Positions 19,301-30,060 of a DNA stretch of 64,000 bases are shown in pieces. The stretch comes from Owenia fusiformis (taxonomy: Eukaryota > Annelida > Polychaeta > Sabellida > Oweniidae). Location of the stretch: contig CAIIXF020000012.1 of NCBI GenBank assembly GCA_903813345.2, forward strand, positions 1,469,318-1,533,317. Direction: 5' to 3'. The first letter of the stretch is position 1. Every line of letters begins with the position of its first letter. A model generated the notes under the pieces. It saw only the letters and a program-made list of their open reading frames with translations. It did no database searches and had not been told where the DNA came from. A program made the translations under genes and the position numbers.

Positions 19301-22300
19301 TAATGTATTGAAATATGACTTGACAACTATAATATATCTAACTTTGTCTTGCCTAACTGCATGGCTAACTCACATGTTTTTTGGATGATGATTCTTATAG
19401 TTTGAGTTAAACACACATCACATAGGAATGTGTTTTAATGTTTTATGTACACTTTTGTGATATTTGGAAAACATGTATGATTGACACATTCCATTTTTTC
19501 ATGTCTTCACTGTTTATCTGAAAATGCTCATATTTTACTTTGTTTGAGTGGATATTCCTGATAAATCAATTGTAGGTAAGTTTGTTATTATTGGTGGATA
19601 TTGTTAATGTGATGCCTCTCTGTCAACCTACCCTACCTATTTTTTTGGAAAATTTGAACATTAACAACTGTCACTGGATTTTTCCGGAGACCTTATACCT
19701 AATCCTCAAACTAATCCTTAGAGAGCCCTAATTCATAATATGTTCATGTACATTTACAAGTTCTCTAAAAACATGAAGCATAAACTCCATTGCTAATATA
19801 TGCTTTATATTTTTTGAACTTTTTCTACAGGCTGTATGGTTTGGCACAGATGTTGGGAAATGCTTCAACGGAAAACTTGGCTTCAATGATACAGAAATGT
19901 AAGTTCATTTTAGGCACTTACTTAACCTGAGTGACATCTATATAACCAGTAGGTTAAGTGATTTTGTAGTAAATCACAGAATAATGTCCATACTCTCCAT
20001 GTTAGATTAAGGGTAAAGATCAGGCAGGAATTTTTTCCCACTCTTTGGATAATTATCTGGGGGTCATATACAGAAAGTTCGTAAAGTTACGAATTCGTAA
20101 ATCAATTGTTGCAACCATGGATATAATGGCGTCACAGTTAGAGAACAATAGACTTTACGAATTCTTAACTTTATGAAGCTTCTGTTAATGGCCCCATGGT
20201 GATCCTTCACCTGCAACTGTTTCTTGTCCAATCCTAAAAAGAAGTAACACTGGAGTGTTACATAATGCCCATTAGGGATAAGCACCACTGACTTCTTGTT
20301 TAGGCCATAAGAAGTAGATTCTTTGTTTTGCGTCCTGGCAAAATCTAAATCATGCAAGGGTACAAGGAAAACAAACACAAACTCAAGAAAAAACACAAAC
20401 TTGTTTGCTGAGAAATGTATACATTTTATGGGCATAAAAAGGGATGGCATACCAATTTGCAGTGATTACAAACACATATCTATACATTTTATACAATATC
20501 TTTAAAAATAGCTATTATTCAAGGGTAAAAAATAAGAAAATACACAATATATGCCAAAGTAATTATAACACTGTCTATTTTGACGCACATCAAATTATCC
20601 GCCATTTCGTCTGTTTCTGATTGAACGGAATGCGATATGATGGTACTTTCAGACCCTTGTGATTGCTATTTAGATGTGTTTATTTTTTTTGTTTACTCAA
20701 AATCGTGCAAGCAAGGGGACACAAAACAAAGAATCTACTTCTTATGGCCTTATTATAGCATGTAACAAATCATCTAGAAAGTGTGAGAAATATGTTTATT
20801 GATTTGCATTTTCATTGTGTGTAGAATTCAATGTGATGCTTTAGACATTACCCCTAAATGACATTACAGTAAAACCTGTCTAAGTTTAACATAATCAAGG
20901 CACTGGTCAAGTGTAAGGATTAGCTGGTATTAACATTTAAAGTTTCTTAATATGTAAGTCAATGAGAGATAACGAAATAGGAACCTAGAAAGTGTACACA
21001 TGTTCAGATTAGAGATAATGTTGGATTTACAGGTTTTGCTGTATTAATTTGTGTTTTATAATGAACCACTGTTGTTGACTGAATCCGTACATGTATTTCA
21101 GGGTTCACAATTGATGAAAAATATGATTCGAGTGACAATCAAACATTGACTTTCAGTACAATTTGATCTTTTGGCAATCAGTGTTTTCCTAGTCAATTGC
21201 CAATGACCATAAATAGATTGCCATTGGCAGTTAGGCAGCTGTGAATTTTTAACATTGGTGTATTTAAGGTATGACTATGACTTGGTATTTGGAACTACTG
21301 TACTAGGCTTGAATAAATCAGACAGACTCATCTATGTATTTGTGTTTTAGGTAAGACTATGACCTTGTGTTTGGAACTACTGTACTTGGCTTGAATAAAT
21401 CTGACAGACTCATCCATGTATTTGTGTTTTAGGTGTGACTATGACTTGGTATTTGGAACTACTGTACTAGGCCTGAATAAATCAGACAGACTCATCTATG
21501 TATTTGTGTTTTAGGTGTGACTATGACTTGGTATTTGGAACTACTGTACTAGGCCTGAATAAATCAGACAGACTCATCTATGTATTTGTGTTTTAGGTAT
21601 GACTATGACTTGGTGTTTGGAACTACTGTACTAGGCCTGAATAAATCAGACAGACTCATCTATGTATTTGTGTTTTAGGTATGACTATGACATTGTGTTT
21701 GAAACTACTGTACTAGGCCTGAATAAATCAGACAGACTCATCTATGTATTTGTGTTTTAGGTATGACTATGACATTGTGTTTGAAACTACTGTACTAGGC
21801 CTGAATAAATCAGACAGACTCATCTATGTATTTGTGTTTTAGGTATGACTATGACATTGTGTTTGAAACTACTGTACTAGGCCTGAATAAATCAGACAGA
21901 CTCATCTATGTATTTGTGTTTTAGGTGTGACTATGACTTGGTATTTGGAACTACTGTACTAGGCCTGAATAAATCAGACAGACTCATCTATGTATTTGTG
22001 TTTTAGGTATGACTATGACTTGGTATTTGGAACTACTGTACTAGGCCTGAATAAATCAGACAGACTCATCTATGTATTTGTGTTTTAGGTATGACTATGA
22101 CTTGGTGATTGGAACTACTGTACTAGGCCTGAATAAATCAGACAGACTCATCTATGTATTTGTGTTTTAGGTATGACTATGACTTGGTGTTTGGAACTAC
22201 TGTACTATAATAAATCAGACAGACTCATCTATGTATTTGTGTTTTAGGTATGACTATGACTTGGTGTTTGGAACTACTGTACTAGGCCTGAATAAATCAG

Positions 22301-25300
22301 ACAGACTCATCTATGTATTTGTGTTTTAGGTATGACTATGACCTGGTGTTTGGAACTACTGTACTTGGCTTGAATAAATCTGACAGACTCATCTATGGGG
22401 AGTCTCTGATGACTCATGCTATGTTACTCACAGGTGTCTCAATAAATGAGGTATGTATATACGTTTTGGCTATATATGGTTCTACACTCCCCTCACAAAA
22501 TGTGCCAATCTTGCCTCAACAATGTACACCCTTCTCAAGCCAGTCATCATCCTAATAAGGTGTACAAAATCACTCAGAGAGAGAAAGAAGGTTTTCTGGA
22601 TCTTAAGATACTGCTACTGGAGAATGAAGCCAATTCATGTTTGAAATTTATTTTTTCCTCAAATGCGTATTAGAAGTTCTTAATATGGTAAAATAGTCAA
22701 AAAGGGACGTGTGTCATAAGGATATCAGGCTCATGGTCAGCACGTATAAATTGATCCTTGACATTTCACACATTACATGATAGCTCTATTTTGTTTGAGT
22801 ATAGTGGGTGGACTTGTTATTGGTTTTTCGGTGGATGATGACTAATAAATGTATTATTCTATAAGATTTGCCTATTTCTATCTTATTCATATTTTGATTA
22901 GTCTGGGAATGTCTCATTGTATTAAGTCAATAGCCAGACCAGACACATTCTTGAATATCATAATTAGTAGGATTGAATATATAATAGTTGTCCTTACATA
23001 CTCCAGGAATTGGTCTTCAACTTGGAGTTCATCATCCTTATATCTCTTATTACACATTGTTATACTGTATAAGCAGTTACACTAAACATACACACTAACA
23101 GGAATCATTTGTACCTCATACATTTTACAGGAGGAATATGGGTTATATCATGAGGGTCAAATTGATGTCATAATTATTATTCATTTAATGAGGGATTTTT
23201 CCCATATCCAAAACTGAATAGTACATAACTAATTTATCCAATGGCTAGTGACTTTTAACTATGAAATATATTGATTGTTCATACTACTGTTAAATTGAAG
23301 GTATTTTGGATTTGAAATTGAGATAATGACATCCTTCAATTTGATTGAATTTGGTTGATGTCTTTAAGAAATATAACATTGGTTTCTGCAATTATAAGGC
23401 ACCCTGTAAAGAATCTTATTGTATGTTGTATCTTAAGGATGAGGGTACCAAATGTTATTGTATGTCTAAAGGATGAGAGTGCCAATGTTATTGTATGTTG
23501 ATAGAATGAGAGTACCAAATGCTATTGTATGTTTACAGGATGAGAGCACCAAATGTTATTGTATGTTTACAGGATGAGGGTACCAATGTTATTGTATGTT
23601 GATAGAATGAGAGTACCAAATGCTATTGTATGTTTACAGAATGAGAGTACCAAATGTTATTATATGTTTACAGGATGAGAGCACCAAATGTTATTGTATG
23701 TTTACAGGATGAGAGTGCCAATGTTATTGTATGTTGATAGAATGAGAGTACCAAATGCTATTGTATGTTTACAGGATGAGAGCACCAAATGTTATTGTAT
23801 GTTTACAGGATGAGGGTACCAATGTTATTGTATGTTGATAGAATGAGAGTACCAAATGCTATTGTATGTTTACAGAATGAGAGTACCAAATGCTATTGTA
23901 TGTTTACAGGATGAGACTACCAAATGTTATTGTATGTTTACAGGATGAGAGTACCAAATGCTATTGTATGTTTACAGGATGAGAGTACCAAATGCTATTG
24001 TATGTTTACAGGATGAGACTACCAATGTTATTGTATGTTGACAGAATGAGAGTACCAAATGTTATTATATGTTTACAGGATGAGAGTACCAAATGTTATT
24101 GTATGTTGACAGAATGAGAGTACCAAATGCTATTGTATGTTTAAAGGATGAGAGTACAAATGTTATTGTATGTTTACAGGATGAGAGTACCAAATGCTAT
24201 TGTATGTTTACAGGATGAGACTACCAATGTTATTGTATGTTGACAGAATGAGAGTACTAAATGTTATTATATGTTTACAGGATGAGAGTACCAAATGTTA
24301 TTGTATGTTGACAGAATGAGAGTACCAAATGCTATTGTATATTTACAGGATGAGACTACCAATGTTATTGTATGTTGACAGAATGAGAGTACCAAATGTT
24401 ATTATATGTTTACAGGATGAGAGTACCAAATGTTATTTTATGTTGACAGAATGAGAGTACCAAATGTTATCATATGTTTACAGGATGAGAGTACCAAATG
24501 TTATTATATGTTTACAGGATGAGAGTACCAAATGTTATTGTATGTTGACAGAATGAGAGTACCAAATGTTATAATATGTTTACAGGATGAGAGTACCAGA
24601 TGTGATTGTATGTTTAAAGGATGGGAGTACTAAATATTATTCTGTTTTCAGGATGAGAGTATCAAATGTTATTGTATGCTAACAGGATGAGAGTACCAAT
24701 GTTATTGTATGTTTATAGAATGAGAATACCAATGTTATTGTATGTTTACAGGATGAAAGTACCAATGTTATTGTATGTTGACAGAATGATAGTACTAAAT
24801 GTTATTGTATGTTTACAGGATGAGAGTACCAATGTTATTGAATGTTGACAGAATGAGAGTACTAAATGTTATTGAATGTTTAAAGGATGAGAGTAACAAA
24901 TGTTATTGTATGTTTACAGGATGAGGGTACCAATGTTATTGTATATTGTATGTTGACTGAATGAGAGTACCAAAAGCTATTGCATGTTTAAATGATGAGA
25001 GTACCAAATGTTATTGTATGTTTACAGGATGAGACTACCAGTAAATGGAGAGTAGAGAACAGCTGGGGAGAAGACCATGGGGAGAAAGGTATGGGTCTCT
25101 AAAAATAAACCATATTGTCATCAATTAAACATTTGATTGGTAGGCAATTGGCCAATGAGAGAACATGTGATCTCACAGCAAAGATATGTTTGAAAACATT
25201 TGATTGGTAGGCAATTGGCCAATGAGAGAACATGTGATCTCACAGCAAAGATATGTTTGAAAACATTTGATTGGTAGGCAATTGGCCAATGAGAGAACAT

Positions 25301-26682
25301 GTGATCTCACAGCAAAGATATGTTTGAAAACATTTGATTGGTAGGCAATTGACCAATGAGAGAATATGTGATCTCACAGCAAAGATATGTTTGAAAACAT
25401 TTGATTGGTAGGCAATTGGCCAATGAGAGAACATGTGATCTCACAGCAAAGGTATGTTTGAAAACATTTGATTGGTAGGCAATTGGCCAATGAGAGAACA
25501 TGTGATCTCACAGCAAAGATATGTTTGAAAACATTTGATTGGTAGGCAATTGACCAATGAGAGAACATGTGATCTCACAGCAAAGATATGTTTGAAAACA
25601 TTTGATTGGTAGGCAATTGGCCAATGAGAGAACATGTGATCTCACAGCAAAGATATGTTTGAAAACATTTGATTGGTAGGCAATTGACCAATGAGAGAAC
25701 ATGTGATCTCACAACAAAGATATGTTTGAAAACATTTGATTGGTAGGCAATTGGCCAATGAGAGAACATGTGATCTCACAGCAAAGATATGTTTGAAAAC
25801 ATTTGATTGGTAGGCAATTGACCAATGAGAGAACATGTGACCTCACAGCAAAGATATGTTTGAAAACATTTGATTGGTAGGCAATTGGCCAATGAGAGAA
25901 CATGTGATCTCACAACAAAGATATGTTTGAAAACATTTGATTGTTAGGCAATTGACCAATGAGAGAACATGTGATCTCACAGCAAAGATATGTTTGAAAA
26001 CATTTGATTGGTAGGCAATTGACCAATGAGAGAACATGTGATCTCACAACAAAGATATGTTTGAAAACATTTGATTGGTAGGCAATTGACCAATGAGAGA
26101 ACATGTGACCTCACAGCAAAGATATGTTTGAAAACATTTGATTGGTAGGCAATTGACCAATGAGAGAACATGTGACCTCACAGCAAAGATATGTTTGAAA
26201 ACATTTGATTGGTAGGCAATTGACCAATGAGAGAACATGTGACCTCACAGCAAAGATATGTTTGAAGAACAAGACATTGTATATTACTTATCTGTGTTAA
26301 AAGTGAGGCATTTAAATTTCTTTTTATTAAAACAATAAAGTTTCTACATACCATTTTGGTGTATGACTGATCATATCTTATCATAGCATAATAGACCACA
26401 TAAAATAATCTCAGCTATATTCTCTCTTAAAAAGGGGCAAGTGGTCCATTCTGCTTTTTTTCCAGACCATCAGTTCATTTATCCCACAAGTATAAAATTC
26501 ACTTATTTGTTGTTTCAGGGTACATTCAGATGACTGACAAATTTTTCTCCGAATTTGTGTATGAAGTTGTTGTTGATAAGAAGTATGTACCTGATGATGT
26601 ACAGGCTATTATGAAGACAACACCTGTAGTACTACCTGCATGGGACCCCATGGGGGCTCTGGCCCATACTGCTAAGCTGTAG
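13335..26682 (+). CDS. BLMH: Bleomycin hydrolase (papain-like aminopeptidase)
   Basis: Complete 10-exon gene for a cytosolic hexameric C1-family cysteine aminopeptidase that inactivates bleomycin and trims peptides. Exons: 13335-13496, 13673-13825, 14718-14948, 15334-15426, 15843-16001, 19138-19296, 19831-19898, 22330-22450, 25028-25088 and 26519-26682. All have GT-AG borders and compatible phases, giving 456 codons against ~455 in vertebrates. The catalytic triad is visible: Cys71 in KSSGRCWIF, His371 in GESLMTHAM, Asn393 in VENSWGEDHG. Other family blocks are DGGQWDMLVN, GPITPLAFY, NDPRPQNPFNKLYTVEYL and the C-terminal LPAWDPMGAL, whose tail end normally inserts near the active site. The tail here runs four residues past the usual end (HTAKL for AE). 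The ATG at 13335 fits the family start better than the in-frame one at 13311. Introns 2, 5, 7, 8 and 9 are loaded with repeats. Confidence 0.95.
14505..14700 (+). mobile_element. tRNA-derived SINE in BLMH intron 2
   Basis: Contains a pol III A-box-like TGGCTCAGGGGTAGAGCG (14539-14557) and a B-box-like GGGTTCGATTTCC (~14583-14595) at tRNA spacing. A non-tRNA body (CTGGCTCGTTACACTACAG) and an AT-rich tail follow. The cloverleaf is imperfect, so it is a SINE and not a working tRNA. It ends ~18 bp before the first base of exon 3. Confidence 0.75.
16109..17805. mobile_element. TGTCCCC element with 162-bp core repeats (BLMH intron 5)
   Basis: Terminal AATGTCCCCACCA is inverted at the right as TGGTGGGGACATT. 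The left end carries a doubled 46-bp segment (ccaccacatagtgtggggcc). The interior holds about six core repeats at a 162-bp period (cagccattttggatttt at 16874, 17036, 17198, 17360, 17523). Terminal repeats plus a tandem ~160-bp core recall the bivalve pearl-type elements; that family name is from memory. Confidence 0.75.
18320..19115. mobile_element. PIF/Harbinger-like MITE, copy 1, abutting BLMH exon 6
   Basis: Ends CCCCCCTATCACACCAAACT and AGTTTGGTGTGATAGTAGGG, flanked by TAA and TCA (a 3-bp target duplication with one change). An internal inverted end near 18715 shows it is made of two units. It is a near-identical inverted copy of 39914-40703. Only 22 bp separate it from exon 6 of BLMH. 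Confidence 0.8.
20060..20197. mobile_element. Foldback MITE in BLMH intron 7
   Basis: GGGGTCATATACAGAAAGTT on the left is complementary, with few changes, to the right end around CTTCTGTTAATGGCCCC. Confidence 0.6.
20300..20753. mobile_element. MITE in BLMH intron 7
   Basis: Inverted ends GGCCATAAGAAGTAGATTCT and AGAATCTACTTCTTATGGCC, continuing with TTGTTTTG and its complement, enclose an AT-rich interior. Confidence 0.7.
20866..21050. mobile_element. ACAGTAAAACCTGT-ended MITE
   Basis: Starts ACAGTAAAACCTGTCTAAGT and ends TTTACAGGTTTTGCTGTAT. The same terminal motif recurs at 14079, 13185 and 34960-35185. Confidence 0.55.
21269..22396 (+). repeat. 82-bp tandem array of acceptor plus exon 8 start
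   Basis: Fourteen units with period 82 bp (one is 77). Each consists of the end of intron 7 (tatttgtgttttag) and the first ~67 nt of BLMH exon 8. TTTTAG acceptors end at 21350, 21432, 21514, 21596, 21678, 21760, 21842, 21924, 22006, 22088, 22170 and 22247, then at 22329, which is the genuine one. The first unit has a decayed acceptor (21268). Reading from any decoy in the exon frame reaches TAG at the next acceptor. Confidence 0.95.
23410..25027 (+). repeat. ~34-bp tandem array of acceptor plus exon 9 start
   Basis: About 45 units of 33-34 bp, typically tgttattgtatgtttacag followed by GATGAGAGTACCAAA. The unit is the acceptor of intron 8 together with the first codons of BLMH exon 9 (GATGAGACTACC). 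Many units alternate GTTGACAGAATGAG with GTTTACAGGATGAG, giving a 68-bp dimer in places. The last unit is continuous with the real exon at 25028. Confidence 0.95.
25130..26265. repeat. 67-bp minisatellite in BLMH intron 9
   Basis: About 17 near-identical 67-bp units, each with gattggtaggcaattg, GGCCAAT or GACCAAT, and gagaacatgtgatctcac. The G/A variant alternates in the middle (25349-25953) and is fixed as A at the right end. Overlapping 64-residue open frames on the minus strand follow from the period and are not genes. Confidence 0.95.
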
Positions 26683-27290
26683 AACGCCACCTCACCATAT
26701 TCCTGTCTCTGAAGAAACACTGTCCCATATTGTCGAGAAAAAGGAGCATTGCTTCACTGTATTTGTTTCAAGGAACACTGCCTGGAATCCCATGCTCCCG
26801 GGCCCATGCTGTTATAAAACATTGTATCACCATATTGCAGTCTCTGAAGTAACATTGTCCCATATTGTTGAGAAAAAGGAGCATTGCTTCACTGTATTTG
26901 TTTCAAGGAACGTTGCCTGGAATCCCTTGCTACCGGGCCCATGCTGTTATAAAACACTGTATCACCATATTCCTGTCTCTGAAGTAACATTGTCCCATAT
27001 TGTTGAGAAAAAGGAGCATTGCTTCACTGTATTTGTTTCAAGGAACGTTGCCTGGAATCCCTTGCTACCGGGCCCATGCTGTTATAAAACACTGTATCAC
27101 CATATTCCTGTCTCTGAAGTAACATTGTCCCATATTGCTGAGAAAAAGGAGCATTGCTTCACTGTATTTGTTTCAAGGAACGTTGCCTGGAATCCCTTGC
27201 TACCGGGCCCATGCTGTTATAAAACACTGTATCACCATATTCCTGTCTCTGAAGTAACACTGTCCCATATTGTTGAGAAAAAGGTCACAT
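26655..27290 (+). repeat. ~135-bp array starting in the last BLMH codons
   Basis: Units begin with ggcccatgctgttataaaac at 26811, 26936, 27071 and 27206. The founding unit starts at 26661 inside the coding sequence (GGCCCATACTGCTAAGCTG then TAG). The tandem duplication therefore spans the stop codon and the start of the 3' UTR. Two of the three spacings between copies are 135 bp, and a 171-codon frame (26792-27307) stays open; it is probably a by-product. Confidence 0.85.
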
Positions 27291-27299
27291 CTCAAACAA

Positions 27300-27840
27300 C
27301 ATTGTAGTAACATTGTTCCATATCGCCAAGTAAAAGGAACATTACCTGGCCACACCTGTCTCAAGCAACCTTATAGTATAGGAACATTGCCTTTCCACAT
27401 CTGTCTCGAGCAGCATTATAGTTTAGGAACATTGCCTTTTCACATCTGTCTCGAACAGCATTATAGTATAGGAACATTGCCTTTCCACATCTGTCTCGAG
27501 CAGCATTATAGTATAGGAACATTGCCTTTCCACATCTGTCTCGAGCAGCATTATAGTATAGGAACATTGCCTTTCCACCTCTGTCTCGAGCAGCATTATA
27601 GTATAGGAACATTGCATTTCCACATCTGTCTCGAGCAGCATTATAACTACATTGTTCCATATCGCCAAGTAATAGGAACATTACCTGGCCACACCTGTCT
27701 CAAGCAACATTATAGTATAGGAACATTGCCTTTTCACATCTGTCTTGAGCAACATTATAACTACATTGTTCCACATTGCCAAGTTATAGGAACATTGTGT
27801 TGCCACCCCTGTCTCAAAGAACATTATAGTTACATTGCCC
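27300..27840 (+). repeat. 45-bp array in the BLMH 3' UTR
   Basis: Units such as ggaacattgcctttccacat, then ctgtctcgagcagcattatagtata, repeat at 27381, 27426, 27471, 27516, 27561 and 27606, with degenerate flanking copies. Sequence shared with the ~135-bp array (ggaacattgcctgg) suggests it was derived from it. Confidence 0.85.
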
Positions 27841-27994
27841 CATAGATGTAGATATACTGTATTGATAAAACAGGATTGAATTTGGACTGTTATGATGGAT
27901 TGTAGTAATTCCAGCTTTTAGCCATATTGCATTAATATCTAGACTTGTTGCAGATGAGAAGTTATAATGGACTGCAACATGCGCTAGACCAGAA

Positions 27995-28023
27995 GGGGGG
28001 GGGGGGGGGGTGGGGGGGGGGGG
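27995..28023 (+). repeat. Poly-G tract
   Basis: A run of 16 G, a T, then 12 G, able in principle to form a G-quadruplex in the BLMH 3' UTR. Length is likely unstable or imprecisely sequenced. Confidence 0.8.
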
Positions 28024-28318
28024 TATGTATTCCATAGAAAAAGGGGAAAGGAATACTCAAAATTGGCAATTTATATGCAAAACTACTTGAGCAAAGTCCT
28101 AAATTTTTAGGACAATTTGGTATCCCTGAAAAATTAAAAAGATTTAACACCTCATTCCTTTTGATAATGCTATTTTATAATATATTCAAATTTATATACT
28201 TGTATATATGTTTTCACTCTATATATGTTTTTCACTATAACCTACATAAAAGATATAAAATATATAAATCTATGAAATCATGTTATTAAGTCCTTGCAGG
28301 GTAATTGAACTCTCCTTG

Positions 28319-28324
28319 AATAAA
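28319..28324 (+). terminator. Possible BLMH poly-A signal (proximal)
   Basis: AATAAA, the first seen after the 3' UTR arrays. Its use would give a ~1.65-kb 3' UTR. Confidence 0.4.
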
Positions 28325-28425
28325 ATGGCACTCAAAATCATGGATTTTCTTCTGACCTTACGTACATACGACTGCCTTTATTAATTTTCTTGTCACTTTG
28401 GTATGTGATACCTGATAAGACATGC

Positions 28426-28431
28426 AATAAA
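28426..28431 (+). terminator. Possible BLMH poly-A signal (distal)
   Basis: AATAAA followed ~15 nt later by a T-rich stretch. Confidence 0.4.
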
Positions 28432-28695
28432 AGATGTTTATAATTAGATACTACCATATACATTGTAATGTACAGATAGGTCAAATTAGGAAATAAATTA
28501 ATTATTTAAAATCTATGAATTGATGATTTTTCCTTCCAGGAACAGTTGTTTTATGACAGTGTATCTTGATGTCCAGCAAACATCGATGTTAATTGATTAA
28601 AGGTCCAGTCTTTATAAGAAAACAAACGCTAGCCACTATGCAAACAAGTTGTAATAATTCCAGACAGTTCAAAACAAGATGATTACGATTGTATT

Positions 28696-29225
28696 ATTAA
28701 AGGCCCCGTTGAAGTTTACATCAAATTTCGTATCTTACCCATTGTAATCAAAATGTAATATCTGGAACCTTTTTATTTCTAAAAGAAATTTTGAAGGACT
28801 TTTTGATATGTTCGAAAAAGTGTAAACTATTTGGTGTCTATTAGTAAGCGATCCTTGACATCAAGATTCACTGTATAAGTATAGTCGTTTTTCAGAGAAA
28901 AATGTGTGATGAATATTAAATAATATGCTGAGGTGACATCAAAGTGTAACCCGTTGACATCGTAATAGCATAAGGTTTTATATGTGAATTAAAATTAAAT
29001 GATGAAAATATTGTAACGCTTAATTTATCTATCCTATGTCATTAAAAAAATGTGAGCAGTGAAGTATTTGATAATCCACTGTATTTAAAAATCTAAATAC
29101 CGAATAATGGTGTACGTCTATTTGAAAATTAATATTAACGTTTCTTTAATATCTTTAATTTTTAAGTTATGAGAAATAATATCTGCATCATAAAACAAAA
29201 TTTTACTCTACACGGGGCCTTTAAA
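28696..29225. mobile_element. MITE with TTAAAGGCCCC ends
   Basis: TTAAAGGCCCCGT on the left is matched by ACGGGGCCTTTAA on the right, enclosing an AT-rich non-coding body. Confidence 0.6.
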
Positions 29226-30060
29226 GTCATGTCTGGTTTTCTAGACATGTAAATAAGTAAAAGTGGTAAACAACTTGACGTATTATTTTATAAATCATCT
29301 CAAGGGGACAGTAAAAGATGAGCTGAGAGTACACGTGTGACAAAATGTCACAATTTTATATTTTTCAAAATGTTCAAACGCTCCATTGGCGTTCTGCGAT
29401 ATACAGTACAAACCGTTATTTCTAAGTCTGACATATCTTGAAACAATGTATATTACTTCGATAAGAGGGGGGACCCCCATACGATGACTGACATATCACT
29501 GATTACGTCTATTGCGCGCCACCTTCGTTTGCGCAAATTCTCACCAGTTAGTTTTTGAATATAACTAGTCTTTCTGATGTTTTTAATCGATTTATAAACA
29601 TATTCCGTTGATCTTTCTTTATCTTGATGTGAAATAACAAGCTATGATATTACTCGAAGCGTTATTAGAAAATTTTGAATCCGCCGTTTTTGTTTGTCGA
29701 TTTGGACCAATCAGATGTGTACGTCATCTCAATGAAATGTATAAAAGATTTTATGAGATTTGTCATTCCTTGTTTTGTGCATTTTCATGAAAGTGTTTTA
29801 ATAAGATATTTCTGAAAGAATATCTACAAACAAACATTGTTTACTATTTTGGTGGTAGTTCAAAAAGTCTAAGAATTCTGCCAAGATCATTTTTATGATT
29901 CTTTTATCTGAGAGGCCACAATACAACATGCAAAGTGAAGTCGAACGAATGCAAAGGGTATTACTATTCGCTAGCAAAACCATCATTGACCCACCCCCTT
30001 CACCCAACAACTGCTGGTAATTGGACACCATCCATTGTTTTCTCCTGATGACCATTGTGA
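29226..30060. other. No gene seen
   Basis: AT-rich sequence between a MITE and the LINE. Minus-strand frames at 29295-29480 and 29798-30055 have no recognisable domain. Confidence 0.4.

Noticed and set aside
21269-25027. CRISPR-like array of regular repeats
   Set aside because: Units are contiguous without unique spacers, and the sequence is a eukaryotic intron-exon edge.
25240-26238. Series of overlapping 64-residue open frames on the minus strand
   Set aside because: They arise because three 67-bp repeat units make 201 bp without a stop. They are the minisatellite read in rotating frames, not genes.
25130-26265. Link between the 67-bp array and the ~34-bp array because 67 is about twice 33.5
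   Set aside because: The unit sequences share no recognisable similarity; the length relation looks coincidental.
26792-27845. Two long plus-strand frames of 171 and 191 codons
   Set aside because: Both are confined to the 135-bp and 45-bp repeats of the BLMH 3' UTR, whose periods are multiples of three. No start context or other support.
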